DNA of 64,000 bases from Punctularia strigosozonata HHB-11173 SS5. Its lineage: Eukaryota; Basidiomycota; Agaricomycetes; Corticiales; Punctulariaceae. The notes beneath the pieces were generated by a model, which made no database searches, was not told where the DNA came from, and was given only the letters and a program-made list of their open reading frames with translations. The position numbers and the translations under genes were made by a program. Location of the stretch: positions 260,275 to 324,274 of the forward strand of contig NW_006767444.1 of NCBI RefSeq assembly GCF_000264995.1. The letters run 5' to 3'. Numbering within the stretch: the stretch's first letter is position 1; every line of letters starts with the position of its first letter. This document shows, one piece after another, positions 9,975-22,000 of this stretch.

Positions 9975-12900
9975 GCAGTTCCGCACCTAAACACTTTTGG
10001 GGCGGGACAGTGTATACGAGTGTAATACGTTCATTGAAGAGAGCCAGAACCAGCTCAAACACGGGATCCAATGGTGGTGTGTGTTGAGTCTCCACCTGGT
10101 CAAAAATATGTGGAGGGACTACAACCTATACCAAGGTTGAGATCATTATATCAATCACAGATATGTTGAAGTGATACCTTGAAGTCATTAATGCCAAACT
10201 TATCTGGTCGTTGCATCATGATTTCGGGAATGCCATGGGGAAGGAGCTTGGTTGTGTTGCGGTGTCGTGCTATAAATGTGTAAGGACACACAATAGACTC
10301 AGGTTTCCGGGGTCTGTGAGAGACTCGGGAGATCGCCTGATTTGTTCGGGTGAGGAATGTGTTGTGTAGAATGGCTGTGTACCAGAGGCGAAGAGGATAT
10401 GGAGAGGATGACCTAAATAGGAAGGTCAAAGACTAAATTAGGATGGGCTCCACGAGTGAGCTCCAGAGAATGTAAGAGAAGATAAAGCAGATGACGATAC
10501 TGCAACTATTGCAGTGGATAGACGAATATAGTGCAACTTAGCACTATAGGGAAGGGGCAGATTCGAGGGGAAAAGAGTACTTGCTCATTACTACTACAAA
10601 GACAGTACTTATACCTACTGGGCTGTGGCTATGTTACTTCTGAAACGAACTATATACGACAGTTCATATACAACTCTTTAGTTCTAACGAACGATCTACT
10701 TGATAAACGAGGTGGCAATAGGCGATATATGAGAGATTGAAACGAGGTACTTGCGATCTATCTACTTGAGCGGTGTTATCCTTCCCCTCGATATAGTCGG
10801 CTATCAGGGGATATAAGCGTGGGTGACCCATAAATAGGGACGAGCGGGTCATATTGACGGGTATGTTTTTGGGGCGAAGGCGTCGATCGTTGAGAGGGAG
10901 GAGAGAAAGGGAGTGTCGTTGTAAATGTAGAGTGACGTTGGTAGCAACCACTAGTTTTGCGATGGCGACAGGACAGCCGAAGGGGAGTGGTCCATATTCC
11001 TTCTTGATGGGAGGAAGCTGTGGTTCGCGCTTATTATTGCCATACTTGGCGACAACGATGAGGTATCCTACTCCTGAATCGACGGGCATACGGCTTCTTG
11101 AAGTGGCGATACGGTAGTACGCGTCGGCCATTTGCCCAAAGATATTGTCGAGCGAGCGGTATCTCTTGTGTAGCCGCGTGACATAGATGATGTAGTCTCT
11201 GACCTTCTCTTCTAGGATGTAAGAGATACAGGCACTAGCGACCATTATCTTGTTTCCAAACATAAGACGTAATCATATTACGTTGCCGGGCTGCAGGAGG
11301 TTGGTAGCAAATGGAGGACCGTTGAGTAGGAAGAAGATTTGTGGACCATGTAGCCATGGGTTGAGTGCTACGAACTGCAAACATAGAGGAGGTGCACGAA
11401 GGAAAAGGTCGGCTGCCTCGATAGGCTGGTAGGGAGAAGCTCTGGGCAGGCGTGTCTGGTATTCTGGTACAAATTTGACAGTAGTAGTGATGTGGACCTC
11501 AATGTGGTTGACCTTTTTGGGGTGCTGCGGAAACAGAACCCTGATGTACTGAGGGAGTGATGACCTCTCGGCCTGTGCGAGAAGCGCAGTGGTCTCGTTA
11601 TCGGCTAGCGGAGTGCGTTCGGGTGGGTGAGGATCGACAGAGAAGGGCTTCGCCCATTTTGTTAGACTACACCATATATGTTTGGCAATTGCTTTAAACA
11701 CCTGCATACTGACTGGGTAGTTGGTGAGTATGGTGGGGGTTGCCTGTTCCTGAACGCGTGTTATGGGCATGGCGTCTACGCGTCACGACTTTCTGATCAC
11801 GTGATCACAGTACGTTGTGAATTTGGGTGTTTTGGCTATGTCCGAGCGCCAAACAGATTTGGTGCACGACAGCAGCACGGGCATGTAGTGTTGCAAAGTT
11901 TGACCCATTGGTTGATTTCGTCCTGTAGCCATGGGATCACCAGCCAGCAAAATACGAGACTAATTCCAGCTGCATTTAGTATATTATTGGCAAGTAAGCA
12001 AGCATAAAAAATGTACACGCTGATGGTGTCATCAGGATCATACCATTGCTCATGGAGTCCTCTGTCTAGAATGGTCTCAAACCCTTCTGTAAAGTTGCGC
12101 CTGAATATCGACCATCCAATCTCTGACCGTACATTGCCAGGCTTTCCTGTCTAGCTGTATTGTATAGTTCCCACCAGGGAAGGATCGAGATGCTGTTGAA
12201 TAGCAGTCTGAACTGCAGCAATGCCAGTAATCTCGTGGCCAGGGTCACTCTAGGGGAACACTCAAACAGGTATGGATGAGAGTTTGATATTATTGAGAAA
12301 TGCAACACTCACCTCCTATGGACCTCACCTGATCAAGGTAGTATGAAACCAGAAGCTTGTGGTTGCGGTTGCACCACCATATACAAAGCCAATTGATGTA
12401 ACCAGTACAGAGGTCTACAGAGATATGAAGCCAGAGCCCGAACCACTTCCATTTGTCGTGTTGATTGCATGACCAGCAATTGTTGGGACCTGCAGACCAC
12501 AATTGTTTCTGCTTGAACCGTCTCGCCTGACACTGATGCACAGCTTGTGGTTCATGGATACAAAGATAGTCCACAATCAAAGCTCTAAATGACGTAGATC
12601 AGTCAGGGCAACATTCACCACTTGGGGCCTATGCACATACCTGGATACGTGCATCCCGTTCTGAAGCCACTTGAGCTTCTTCATTCCCTCTGCGCTCGTT
12701 GGATGTCTGCGATGGCTGCTTCTATACTTACAAAGTTGTGTTTCTGTTGACAAGTCCCATGTAATCCCCAGCGCTTTTTGAGCCTGCGCAGGGAGTAGAT
12801 GCTGTGGACACATTAAGATTGAATGCAAGTAGATAGAGATATCATAGCTTAATCCATACAGGTTCCCATCATAATGGTCCCTAAGGAACTCCATGATCTT

Positions 12901-13180
12901 GTTGTCGTTGTATCCAATATTGAAGTACAGCTCTGCTGGCTTTCGTATGAGCTCTTCTGGAGCTGGAAGAACATTGAATATCAGCTGAGACAGCTAACTC
13001 TAGTATTTGTTGCTCACGGCATGGCTTATGCTGGTTATGCCTTGCCATAGCATTGTCGTCAGCAGAAATAGCAACCCAACCGGGGACGTCCAGAACGGCC
13101 TTGACTTCATGCTGTACATACACTGATAACTGCAGTATATGCATTGAAACAGCTGGTCTCCGAGGTCCCAGTGACTGCAC
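9975..13180 (-). mobile_element. Integrase-core (rve-type) element, fossil, interrupted
   Basis: Minus-strand segments match a fungal integrase-core protein family seen in mushroom genomes. The parts, 5' to 3', are: an N-terminal helical region (about 13180-12600), the catalytic-core region with SAGPNNCW and WFGLWLHISVDLCTGYINWL (about 12530-12300), the conserved WLVIPWLQDEINQWV region (about 11,920), and a C-terminal part with KLLPHGIPEIM and VVVPPHIFDQVE (about 10,270-10,040). In relatives the last two parts are adjacent; here about 1.5 kb of unrelated sequence lies between them. The element looks broken or at least interrupted. I cannot tell from sequence alone whether it came from a Ginger-like DNA transposon or an LTR relative. 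Age is probably moderate, since motifs remain clear. Confidence 0.6.
10664..11770 (-). CDS. Unrecognised frames inside the integrase element
   Basis: Two open frames, 11770-11273 (165 codons) and 11263-10664 (199 codons), lie one after the other on the minus strand within the sequence that splits the integrase element. I do not recognise either. The first contains HIEVHITTTVKFVP and a hydrophobic PQIFFLLNGPP. The second contains GVGYLIVVAKYGN and KEYGPLPFGCPVAIAKLVV, which look like real beta-rich protein rather than random translation. They may be exons of one cargo gene or a second inserted element. No catalytic motif was found. Confidence 0.3.
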
Positions 13181-13260
13181 AGCCCTCGCTTTACCTGAGC
13201 AAGCTCAGGTATCTCGGATGCCGGTGATTAGTAAGCATCAGCAACCGTGGCGGTGCTAAG

Positions 13261-13485
13261 TTCGTGGCGATGCGCTTTTACCGTGTCAAACTATTTTTTT
13301 AAGAATATTAATGCGATCTACTCGTGCAATGGCAATGCAAGCGAAGGTGAAGGCGGGGGGCACCCGCCTTTTTTCCAGTAGCTAAATGAACTCGGCAAAT
13401 GAGCTGGTCACTCTTGCTTTCCATAAGTGTATCTTAGCACCGGGATACATGACGTCATAGAACCAACTGAGCGTAGAGTGCAAGT
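13261..13485 (+). promoter_or_regulatory. Displaced promoter region of FMP46-like gene
   Basis: This 225-bp stretch ends at the hAT target duplication and was presumably continuous with 17868 before insertion. It holds a perfect CRE/ATF palindrome TGACGTCA at 13450-13457 and a short GC hairpin (GGCGGG...CCCGCC) followed by TTTTTT near 13352-13375. Before the insertion the CRE site would have been about 80 bp upstream of the ATG at 17906. Confidence 0.4.
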
Positions 13486-13493
13486 CTACTTAC
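13486..13493 (+). repeat. hAT target site duplication, left copy
   Basis: CTACTTAC, identical to the right copy at 17860-17867. Eight base pairs is the hallmark duplication length of hAT elements. Confidence 0.95.
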
Positions 13494-13689
13494 TAAGGCT
13501 CCAACCGTACCCTCTATCTACTGTGTATATATGGTAAATACCATATACGTTTATGTATACATATAGACCTACCAGGGATTACGGTATACGGTTAATGTAT
13601 ATAGGGTAGACGGTTGCGTATACAGTTCGGTTTGCAGGGGTTACCGTGACCGGGAGGATGTAGCCGGTGGCTTGAGGCTGTGACTCTGA

Positions 13690-13719
13690 GGCGTCGTGCG
13701 CGAATCCGCGCACGACGCC
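13690..13719. repeat. Perfect 13-bp-stem hairpin inside hAT
   Basis: GGCGTCGTGCGCG at 13690-13702 pairs with its exact inverse at 13707-13719 across a 4-nt loop (AATC). It is GC-rich within otherwise AT-rich subterminal sequence, upstream of the transposase start. It could be a binding site or a structured 5' leader. Confidence 0.8.
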
Positions 13720-14114
13720 CTTACTACTGGTAGCTGGCTCTCGCCTTCCACAATGCCAACTTGCGTGCAGTTGTCTATGCTGATCTCTCAGCATTTGGAG
13801 GGCTAGACTCTGGAAATGCGGCACTACGTCGAAGAATCGATCACTTCCGCTTGAACAATCCTATTGCTACTGTTCCGCTAGTATCATGCTGCACGGCTCC
13901 CTCCCTATATTACAACACGGAACTACGACACTGGAACAATCTGCAGATATCTATGACGATATTATGGAGATAGAGATCGCTTCCGCTCGGAATGTACGCA
14001 TTGGTTGAGCACGCTGTAATACTGAGCGGCTATTCACGTAGTGGGTGTATGTTCGTTTGAGTATAAATGTGCATGAAAAACAGCTGTCGATCTTACCCCC
14101 GAGCTGCATCCATC

Positions 14115-17100
14115 ATGTCTACACCGACTGATCCGCACCTGGCTGCGTGCCAGAGCAAAGTCCGCTTGATCGCTTCTCTCACTGCTAAGCTTCCCCTGTC
14201 TGTACCACTGGCAACACCTTTGGACCTGATACCCGAGAAGTTTGGCGCAATTCAGCCCGGACTCAACGACGCCAATGAAGACAACATATTCAGGGTATTC
14301 AACCGTCGATTTGACGCGATATTCGGCGAAGATAAGCGCGAGAACGGACGTTTAGCCATTCACCGCGGTGCACTAGGTATGGATCTGGTCGTGTCGTACC
14401 TGCAAGAGACTATGTCAGGCCATCTTCCGCTGCCATGGATCGTAGTCGAGCCCAAGCTCGACAAGATTATTGCGGAGCTAGAAGTGGTAACACGGTGCGT
14501 ATTTTATTAGAATCCGCTGATAAAGCTCTCAAATGTCACACATGTAGGACAACATCGTCTGGCTTGACCATCACTGTACCAGGAGCGAGTGGTGTCCCTG
14601 GTTAGATCTCTCTCCTTCTCGTTTCATCGTCTCTCATCCTCGTTCGTTTAGCATTTATCGAAAACTACGAGGACAATCATGACTCTGACTATGAACCCCC
14701 TCCGGCGCGTCGGGAACCGCGTAGCCCGAGTATGGTTATTGATGTGGATGGCGAGGAAGTTACGTCTTACACCGATCACGGTAACACCATTCAGAAGAAG
14801 GTAAGTTCAATTTCTGTGCGCAACTCGATGTTCCTGATGTTGCTACAGAGGAAGAGAGACGGTGCAAAGCGTATAAAATCTGCTTCGAAGCAGTCACAAT
14901 CACAACCCACTCAGGTATATGAATTTGTTCGCCCAATTCGAATTCATACTGATACATACCCTTAGAAAAGAAAGAGCATCGTTCTCGATAGTACGGATTC
15001 AGGTTCCGACCAAGAATCAGATGGGGATTCGGCACTTCGAGCTGTCAAGGCAAAAGAGAAATCTCATGGTGCACGACGGGGACCCCCCAATCACAGCCTC
15101 AAGCACTTTCACGATCCTGTTGCCGTTGTTAAAGGGAAGGAGCTGAAGTGGGAGTTTCGGTGTCGCTACTGTCCGAAGTGAGTTTTGGTGTGGCCCCTAA
15201 CACGTAACTTTGCTGAAATGAATTCAATAGTATCCGCACCGTTGTTCGCACCGTTGGTTCCGAGGACACGTTCGACGATGAAGAATCTCTCCCTTCACTT
15301 CATAATCTTGCGGGACACGTTAAGACCTGCAAAGGGAAGCGACCAAGCGCAACAGCGGATGGTGACCCTTCTGGAACAAATCTTGAGAACCAAATCAAGA
15401 ATAGTTCCGCGGGGGATATTATGGCAAAGTTCCTCAGAGAGGGCGAGCTCAATCCCACCATTCCAACCTCATACAACGGCTTCAAGCGCATTTTCACTGC
15501 CTGGATCTTAGAGGATAGTCTGCCTTGGACAACAGGCGAATCTCCTATCCTCCGTGCTCTTTTCCAGTATCTCAAGATTCCCTATTCTCTCCCAAGTGAC
15601 ACTACAGTACGAAATGAGCTCAACCGCATATATGACGATCTCCATGGTAAAGTTGTTCACGAATTCTCGGTGTGTGACCCCTCCTCAACATGGGCCGCAT
15701 TCAATACTAATTTCTCGCGTAGACATTGTCTTCAAAAATCGCATTTCAGACTGACACATGGACGACACGCCAAATGGTGTACAGCTTCTCGTGCACCGTC
15801 GGCTCCTTTATAGATGACGAATGGCGGCTAATGGAGCGGGTCGTAGACTTCGAGCCACTGCGGGATAAACAACATCAAGGTTTATATGCTGGGAGAGCAT
15901 TCGTTGACGGTCTTTCAGCAAGGGGGTGTGGAACTAAGATAAGTTCAGAGCTTTTCTGTATTGCACTTCATCTAACAATCGATGCACTTTGTTAGTCTCA
16001 CAACTGACAATGCATCGGTCAACGATGTTCTTGTAAAGACTGCTGGACGATGCTTGGAGTCAAAATACAACATCCCGATCAATACCGACTCCCATATCCG
16101 TTGCCTCGCGCACATAATCAATCTCGTCGTACAGTCATTCCTTCATGAAATCGATGAAGCGGATGATCCTGACAGCATGGACTGGTATGAAGAAGATCCG
16201 GACGCCCCTCTGCATTACGATGAAGGGGAAGACGAAGAGCTCCAGTTCTTTGAGGCTGAGGCCAAGGTAGGGGCAGAGAAAGATGAACCAACGGCACCCG
16301 AAAGAGCGCAGTTGGATGGCATCGCCGCAGAGATGGCCAAGCAAGAGGCATCGCAAGCAACCAGTGCTCTGAAGAAGGTATGCCAGATTCGGCATGATCA
16401 GTATTTATCTCACAACTGGTTCATAGTTACGCCTAATTTGCAACAAGATCGTGTCATCTCCTCAGCGGCGCAGCCGATTCCGCGCCTTAGCAACCCAATT
16501 AGCCAAAGCGAAGACTGAGGAAGAAAAGAAAGTGATTTTGCTCATGGTCGTTCGGGATATTCGTACTCGGTGGAACTACACCCATGCAATGATCCGACGA
16601 GCACAGAAGTTGCGCAACGTGAGATAATTATACCTTCATATTGGTTTGTATCTGATTCACAAGTTCTTTAGCCTATTGATGAGTGGGTGATTGAAACGAA
16701 GGAGACACGGGACATAATCCTCGGAGATGACGACTGGGATGAACTTTCACATATTGCAGATATATTGGAGGTGAGTGTGCAAACTCTCACATGTCACTGC
16801 TGGTACTGACTGGTGTGCAGGTTTTTGCGCACCTTACTTTGCTTTTGTCTCTGGCTTCCGTCCCCACTTTGCCATTCGCATTGCCGACATACTTGACTAT
16901 GTTCAACCACCTCACCGCAACCTCTGAAGCTACTGGCATGAACGACAAATTTCGCCGTGCAGCCACTGTCGCTTTGGAGAAGCTCAAGAAGTATTATGGG
17001 TTCGCCCAGAAAAATCGCCTCTATACTATCGCAACAGGTATGTTGGGAGTAATCCAATGATGCTGTCGATGGGCCTAACTCTTTCCAGTGCTTCATCCGT

Positions 17101-17735
17101 ATTACCGTTCAAAATGGTTTTCGAAGCTCAATGATAGTGACGCGGCATTGAAGGCAGAAGTTCTTGTTCAACACATCGCGGAGAATTACGAAGCGCAATT
17201 GAGGTCGGAAGATGTTCACCAGCAAGAGTCGCTACCTGAGGGCAAGCGTATGTCACCCGCACCCAGTTCAAGAGCTTCGGTTCTCTCGGATGTGTTTGAT
17301 ATTCTAGACGAAGACATGGAGGGGTCACCCTCAGCTCAGTCCCGTTTCAATGCCGTTGAAGAGCTGGAACGATATTTCAAACTCAAGGGGAAGCTATGCG
17401 CTCAGGAAGAACCCCTTAAATGGTGGAAGGTCGGTCCCCACAATTCTTGATGTTGAAAGAAGTTTGTCTTATATGGGGGTGCTTAGATGAATCAACACAC
17501 CTTCCCTGTTCTCTCTCGTATGGCGAGAGATTACCTTGCAATTCCGGCAACCAGTGTCTCCGTCGAGCGTGTCTTCTCGAAGTCCCGACACATCTGTTCT
17601 GACCTTCGCAGCTCGCTGCAGGCGGAAACGATCAAAAAAGCACTCCTTACGAAGGTTTGGATTCAGAGTGGATTACTGGATCTGAAAAACCCTGACCCCC
17701 CACGCAAGCGTCAGAAACACGGTGCTAACGAGTAG
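14115..17735 (+). CDS. hAT transposase (BED-like finger, DDE core, hAT C-terminal)
   Basis: Thirteen predicted exons: 14115-14494, 14548-14600, 14652-14800, 14849-14914, 14966-15177, 15231-15669, 15723-15925, 15996-16377, 16427-16618, 16672-16770, 16821-17037, 17089-17429 and 17487-17735. They total 2982 nt or 993 residues, and every phase matches. A BED-like zinc finger (FRCRYCPN...HNLAGHVKTC) lies near residues 280-315. The first catalytic Asp is in QTDTWTT (about 444), the second in GLTTDNASVND (about 505), followed by the C-x-x-H pair in RCLAHIINLVV (about 537-540). An acidic insert follows at about 555-610. The C-terminal dimerisation motif is YLAIPATSVSVERVFSKSR. An in-frame ATG at 14067 is an alternative start. 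The N-terminal 200 residues are Ser/Lys-rich with a likely nuclear signal. Confidence 0.9.
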
Positions 17736-17859
17736 TTGTAATATGCGCCTCCAGGTTACCATATATATACAGTATACATATAGTATATATACAGTATATA
17801 ACCGTAACTGTATAAATACGCCATGGACAATATATGTATAGTATACGGTTGGAGCCTTA

Positions 17860-17867
17860 CTACTTAC
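17860..17867 (+). repeat. hAT target site duplication, right copy
   Basis: CTACTTAC, identical to 13486-13493. It ends 38 bp before the ATG of the FMP46-like gene. Confidence 0.95.
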
Positions 17868-17905
17868 ACGAGTCTGCTTCGACTTGCGCCTCGTCCTTGC
17901 TCGCC

Positions 17906-18691
17906 ATGTTCAAGTCATTCACCCGTTCACTGGTACGTCTTACTTCCGACATTCGCGTTCCGTTGTCCGGATGACTGACCTCCCCTTTTCCACGTTAGCC
18001 CCAGGTCTCCATCTTGTGAGTCGGTGCGATGACGCTCGGAAGTCCCTGAGAGTACCAACCCGGTTACCCGTAGCCACAACCCGTCCTCGCCGCCCTCCGT
18101 AAAAGCCCTCCAGATCCTCCAAGCGGCGCTCTCCAATCCCTACCCTCCCCATTCGAAGGACGGTGAGTCTCTCCCTTCCGTACGTGCTCTCTCACACGAC
18201 CTTTCTATCTCCCTCCAGGCAAACCGCTCGAGTTCGACCTCCAGGTCGTCGAGCGCCCGCCGACGTCCGACCAGATCACCACCCTGCTCACGCACTACAA
18301 CCTCGGCGGCTCCTCCACCGCGAACGGTGGCCTGTCTACCTTCCTCTCGAGCCATCCTGCCGGCGCAGGGTCCCCCACCCCCACGTGCGCAACCCTCTCC
18401 TCTCACCCGTTTTCCCGGTTCTGACCGAAAGGTCCAACGCGTGCGCGTGGTTATATATGAATAGGACGCCGGACGCGCTGGTGAAGACCGCGTCCTCGAC
18501 CCCGTCCGCGCTCAAGTGGCCGATCGTCGTCGACTGGACGAACGGCAAGGCCGTCGTCGGGGAGAGCGAGGGCGTCAAGGTAACGCATATACTCCCTCTT
18601 TCTATGAGACTTTGCTACAAATCCGTGTGCTGAACAAGTTGTGCTTCAGAGCATACTGGACGAGATCAAGAAGAAGCAGGAGGGGTCATAG
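17906..18691 (+). CDS. FMP46: FMP46-like mitochondrial thioredoxin-fold protein
   Basis: Fmp46 (DUF1687) is a small mitochondrial protein with a thioredoxin fold and a putative redox role. Six predicted exons are 17906-17932, 17999-18015 (only 17 nt), 18074-18162, 18219-18384, 18465-18579 and 18650-18691, giving 151 residues. The joined start reads MFKSFTRSLPQVSIFHNP followed by VKALQILQAAL. The conserved end is WPIVVDWTNGKAVVGESEGV then ILDEIKKKQEG. The N terminus is basic and suits a mitochondrial presequence. Exon 2 is required to restore the PQVSIF strand of the fold. The hAT element lies 38 bp upstream, so normal transcription from the ancestral promoter is probably disturbed unless hAT supplies a new start. 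Confidence 0.85.
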
Positions 18692-19002
18692 CGCCTTAGC
18701 GCAGCCTCACATCGCGCGTAACGACACATGCTCCCGCGCAACATTGTATCTTATTTTGTCAACCACACCACATCTCCAGCAATCAGACCAATGCATTAAT
18801 CCAGCTAGCTACATACTAGAGATACTAAAGAGATAAACGAGATTATAATGGCCAAATCCGACGTCTACACGCGTCAAATGTCGAGTCTATCCGAGCAACA
18901 GCGATATAGCGATGCACCAATCACAACAACAATGAGCTATGGAAAAAAGCAACAACGTCTAGAATGAACTGTAAATAATCGTTGACCCTCTCTTAATACC
19001 TT

Positions 19003-22000
19003 TCATCCGAGTCTAGACGGTCCCGCAACCGCGTTCCCCTGCCCACTTCCGCTGGGTCCAGCTTGAGACTGGGACTGGAACTGTGATTGGGACTGGGACC
19101 GAGTCGGCGACTGCGTCTCCAGGTCCTCCTCCGGCAACAAAAACTCGATCTCCTCGAACATATGCGGGAAGAAGATCGCTAGCATGTCGTCCACGCTACG
19201 TTCATCGCGTCAGGAAAGGGCAGGGGGATGATAGAAGGGGTAGGTAGGGCAGACAGCACGCACCTGAACACGAAATCGCCCTTCTGCCCGCCCTTCGGCT
19301 TGTTCGCCCGCTTGGCGAGCGTGAGCGACTCGGCCTCCTTCACCGCCGCGTTCGCGAGCGGCGTCACGTCCAGCGTCCCGCGCGCGTTTTCCTTCGTGTA
19401 GAGCGAGAGCCCGCGGCGCGCGGCGAGGTCGAGGATGTTCTTCTCTACGGTCTCTGCAAAACCATGGTCAGATCGAAGGTCGTAGATGCGGGAGGAAAAG
19501 AGATCGGTACGCACTTTCGGCGTAGTAGCAATACACTGAGGCCGAGAGCACCGCGTCAGTGGGGCGGCACCGGCGGCAAAGGTCCGGGAGATGCTCACCT
19601 TCGGTAGCCCTGGTTTGACCCATACGGTCGATGCGGGCAATAGCTGTATGGATAGCACATTAACGCCCGTTGTCGCGCTCTATTGTGACATCAAGAACCC
19701 ACCTTGGATCTCGAACGAGTGATTCACGACACTCTCAAGCAAGAACACGCGCGACGCGCAGGTGACGTTCAGCCCAGCGTTTTCGCGTTCTCTGGATTCA
19801 ACAACGATCATGTGCGTCGGTTTCCTGGAGGATATGAAGGCGGCGGCGGGAGAAGGGCTTACCCGTGCAAGAGGAGAACGAGGATCTCCGGGTCGGTCGT
19901 GAACTTCTTCATCGCGGTCTTGCTGCCGTTCGCCTGGTCTATGCGCAGGCAGCGGATGCCATTATGCTTCAACGCGTGCTGCAAGACTGAAGTACCGCGA
20001 ACACGTCAGTATTCTCCTCGGTGCGAGATCTGGAAGCTGCACTGACTGGATAAAGAGTCGGCCCACGCCGAGAATACGATGCTGTAAAAATTGGGGTCGA
20101 GGACGGCGATAAGGGTCCTCAGATTCTCAAAGGTAAGGCGCTCGCTCACCTCTTCGCTCCCGGATCGGTAAGCTGCACGTAGTGCAGGTGCCGCACGAGC
20201 GTCTGGATCTTCGATCCGTAGCTCCCCAGCGCCTCAACCGAGTTGATCACGTCCAGCAGCGTCGGGTCAATCATGTTGTACTCGATCTTGCGCCGCGAGA
20301 CGGGTACCGGTTCGGGCGGCGACGGAACCGCATCCGCCTTCGGGTCTGAGGTCTCCTCGGGCGCCCCTCCAAGCAAGAAGGGTTCTAATTCCGAGGCGTT
20401 GATGCTCACGCTGCGAATAAATGACACAACAGCTTCAGTCTATCTATCGCCTTGGGACGATGTACGAGAGGGACGGACCGACAAACAGGGCATTGGTTGC
20501 TGTCTTTCCGAGTAAGCCAGAGCTGCATGCAATCCTGCGTGCTACGCGTCAGACATCTGCGGCGAAGCAGTCAACACACAGGGGGATTACCTCGCAGAAT
20601 ATATGCGCACTGGGCAAGCGAAGGTCAGCATCAGATCCGAGCCGGGTTCGGGGACATGGAGACCTTACCAATGCGTCATAAAACCTCGCGTAAAGTCGCA
20701 GCTGCAAAGGATGCACGTGTTGTCTTCCGGATCGCGGTCTCCGGACGCTTGGTCCTGCGCCAGGTGATCGAGGTAACGTTGGCGGGCACGTCCAGCTTTC
20801 ACCTTCGTGTCTGCGCGCATCTGCTCCTCCTGACATATTTGTATAGCTTCGGCCAGCGGCCCTTCCCATTCAACATCGACAACCTAGGAAGTCCAGCAGT
20901 TAGCAAACCATCACATGTGTCTCAACATGCAAACCTTACCGAATCGGATATTTCCTGCAATTGTCGGAAGTAACTGCAAATTGGAAATTAATGAGCATCA
21001 TGCCGTAGAAGCAACAAGCTATGCTTACAGGATACGCTCGTTGAACGTCCTCCTGTACACCGCAAGGTCCGCGTCGAGCTTACCCAAGAGCTCCTCTGGG
21101 CGATCGATGCAGTCAGCTCGGAGTCGGAGAGACAGATCACAAATCACGACATACCCTGGGCGGACATCAATCGGCGGGTGGCGTTAATTGCATTCTTCAC
21201 GATAACCTGTTCGGGGTCCTGGTCCCTGGTGATACGCGTCAGGACGCCCCCGAGCTCAATGTGGATCGATTTGAGTGCTCGGCCATTAGCAGCGAGCTTC
21301 ACGTCTTCCCGTTCTTGCTCGAGCTTGAGCTGTAGCGCTTCGTCTTCGGCCTGCAGTCCCATGGACTCGAGCGTTTGGAGGGCGGCACGAGCCTCCTCGG
21401 CCTGACGCGCCGCCTTCGTCTTGCGCTTCGGCTTTCCTCGTCCCTGATGCGCGGCGAGGGTGGTGCGCTCGTTATACAGCAGCTCTCTGCGATCGCTGAG
21501 CAGGTTCGAGTAAGCTTGGAGGTAGCACTCGACTTCGCGCTGGGTATCGAGTGATTTGCTGTATTCCTCTCCGGTTGTCTCGTCTCCGCTTAGCAGGTTC
21601 TGGGTCAGCAGCGTACGGATTTTCGTCCGCCACTCCCACATCAGCGCGGCCTGCTTGTTCAGGACATCTTCAACCAACGCATTGCCTTCCTCCAGCTGTG
21701 GATTGACATTTATCAATGAGGGACGAGACTGGGATCGGAGATGCGCGAACTCACCAACTCCGCAGATCGGATGCCTCCCTTTCCGAAGTACGGTACGTCG
21801 AGCATCAAATCTTTTTCGCTGATATCGTCATCCTCTTCAGCCAGCTCTTCCATAGCTTTTAGAGCGCGCTCTTCGGTCGCTGAAAACGGAGAGTCATTGA
21901 TGAGGGTAATTGCGCATGCATGGGCAGCACTCACTCTTCAGCAGAAGCTTTCGGAGCTCCTCGGCCGCCTTGTACGCCGCATCTTCCTGCGTTGACTGGG

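Larger units (their letters stand above)
13494..17859 (+). mobile_element. Complete hAT DNA transposon, 4366 bp
   Basis: The element starts TAAGGCTCCAACCGTA and ends with the exact inverse (TACGGTTGGAGCCTTA), giving 16-bp perfect terminal inverted repeats. It is bounded by a perfect 8-bp duplication CTACTTAC. Both subterminal zones are dense in GTATAC/TATATAC palindromic words, as expected for transposase-binding sites. Inside is one transposase gene whose predicted exons are all open. Perfect ends, a perfect duplication and an intact frame indicate a young insertion that may still be able to move. It sits directly between a promoter region and the FMP46-like coding sequence. Confidence 0.95.

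Noticed and set aside
13352-13375. GC hairpin followed by TTTTTT resembling a bacterial terminator
   Set aside because: The genome is eukaryotic; there is no evidence for an intrinsic terminator or a Pol III gene ending here.
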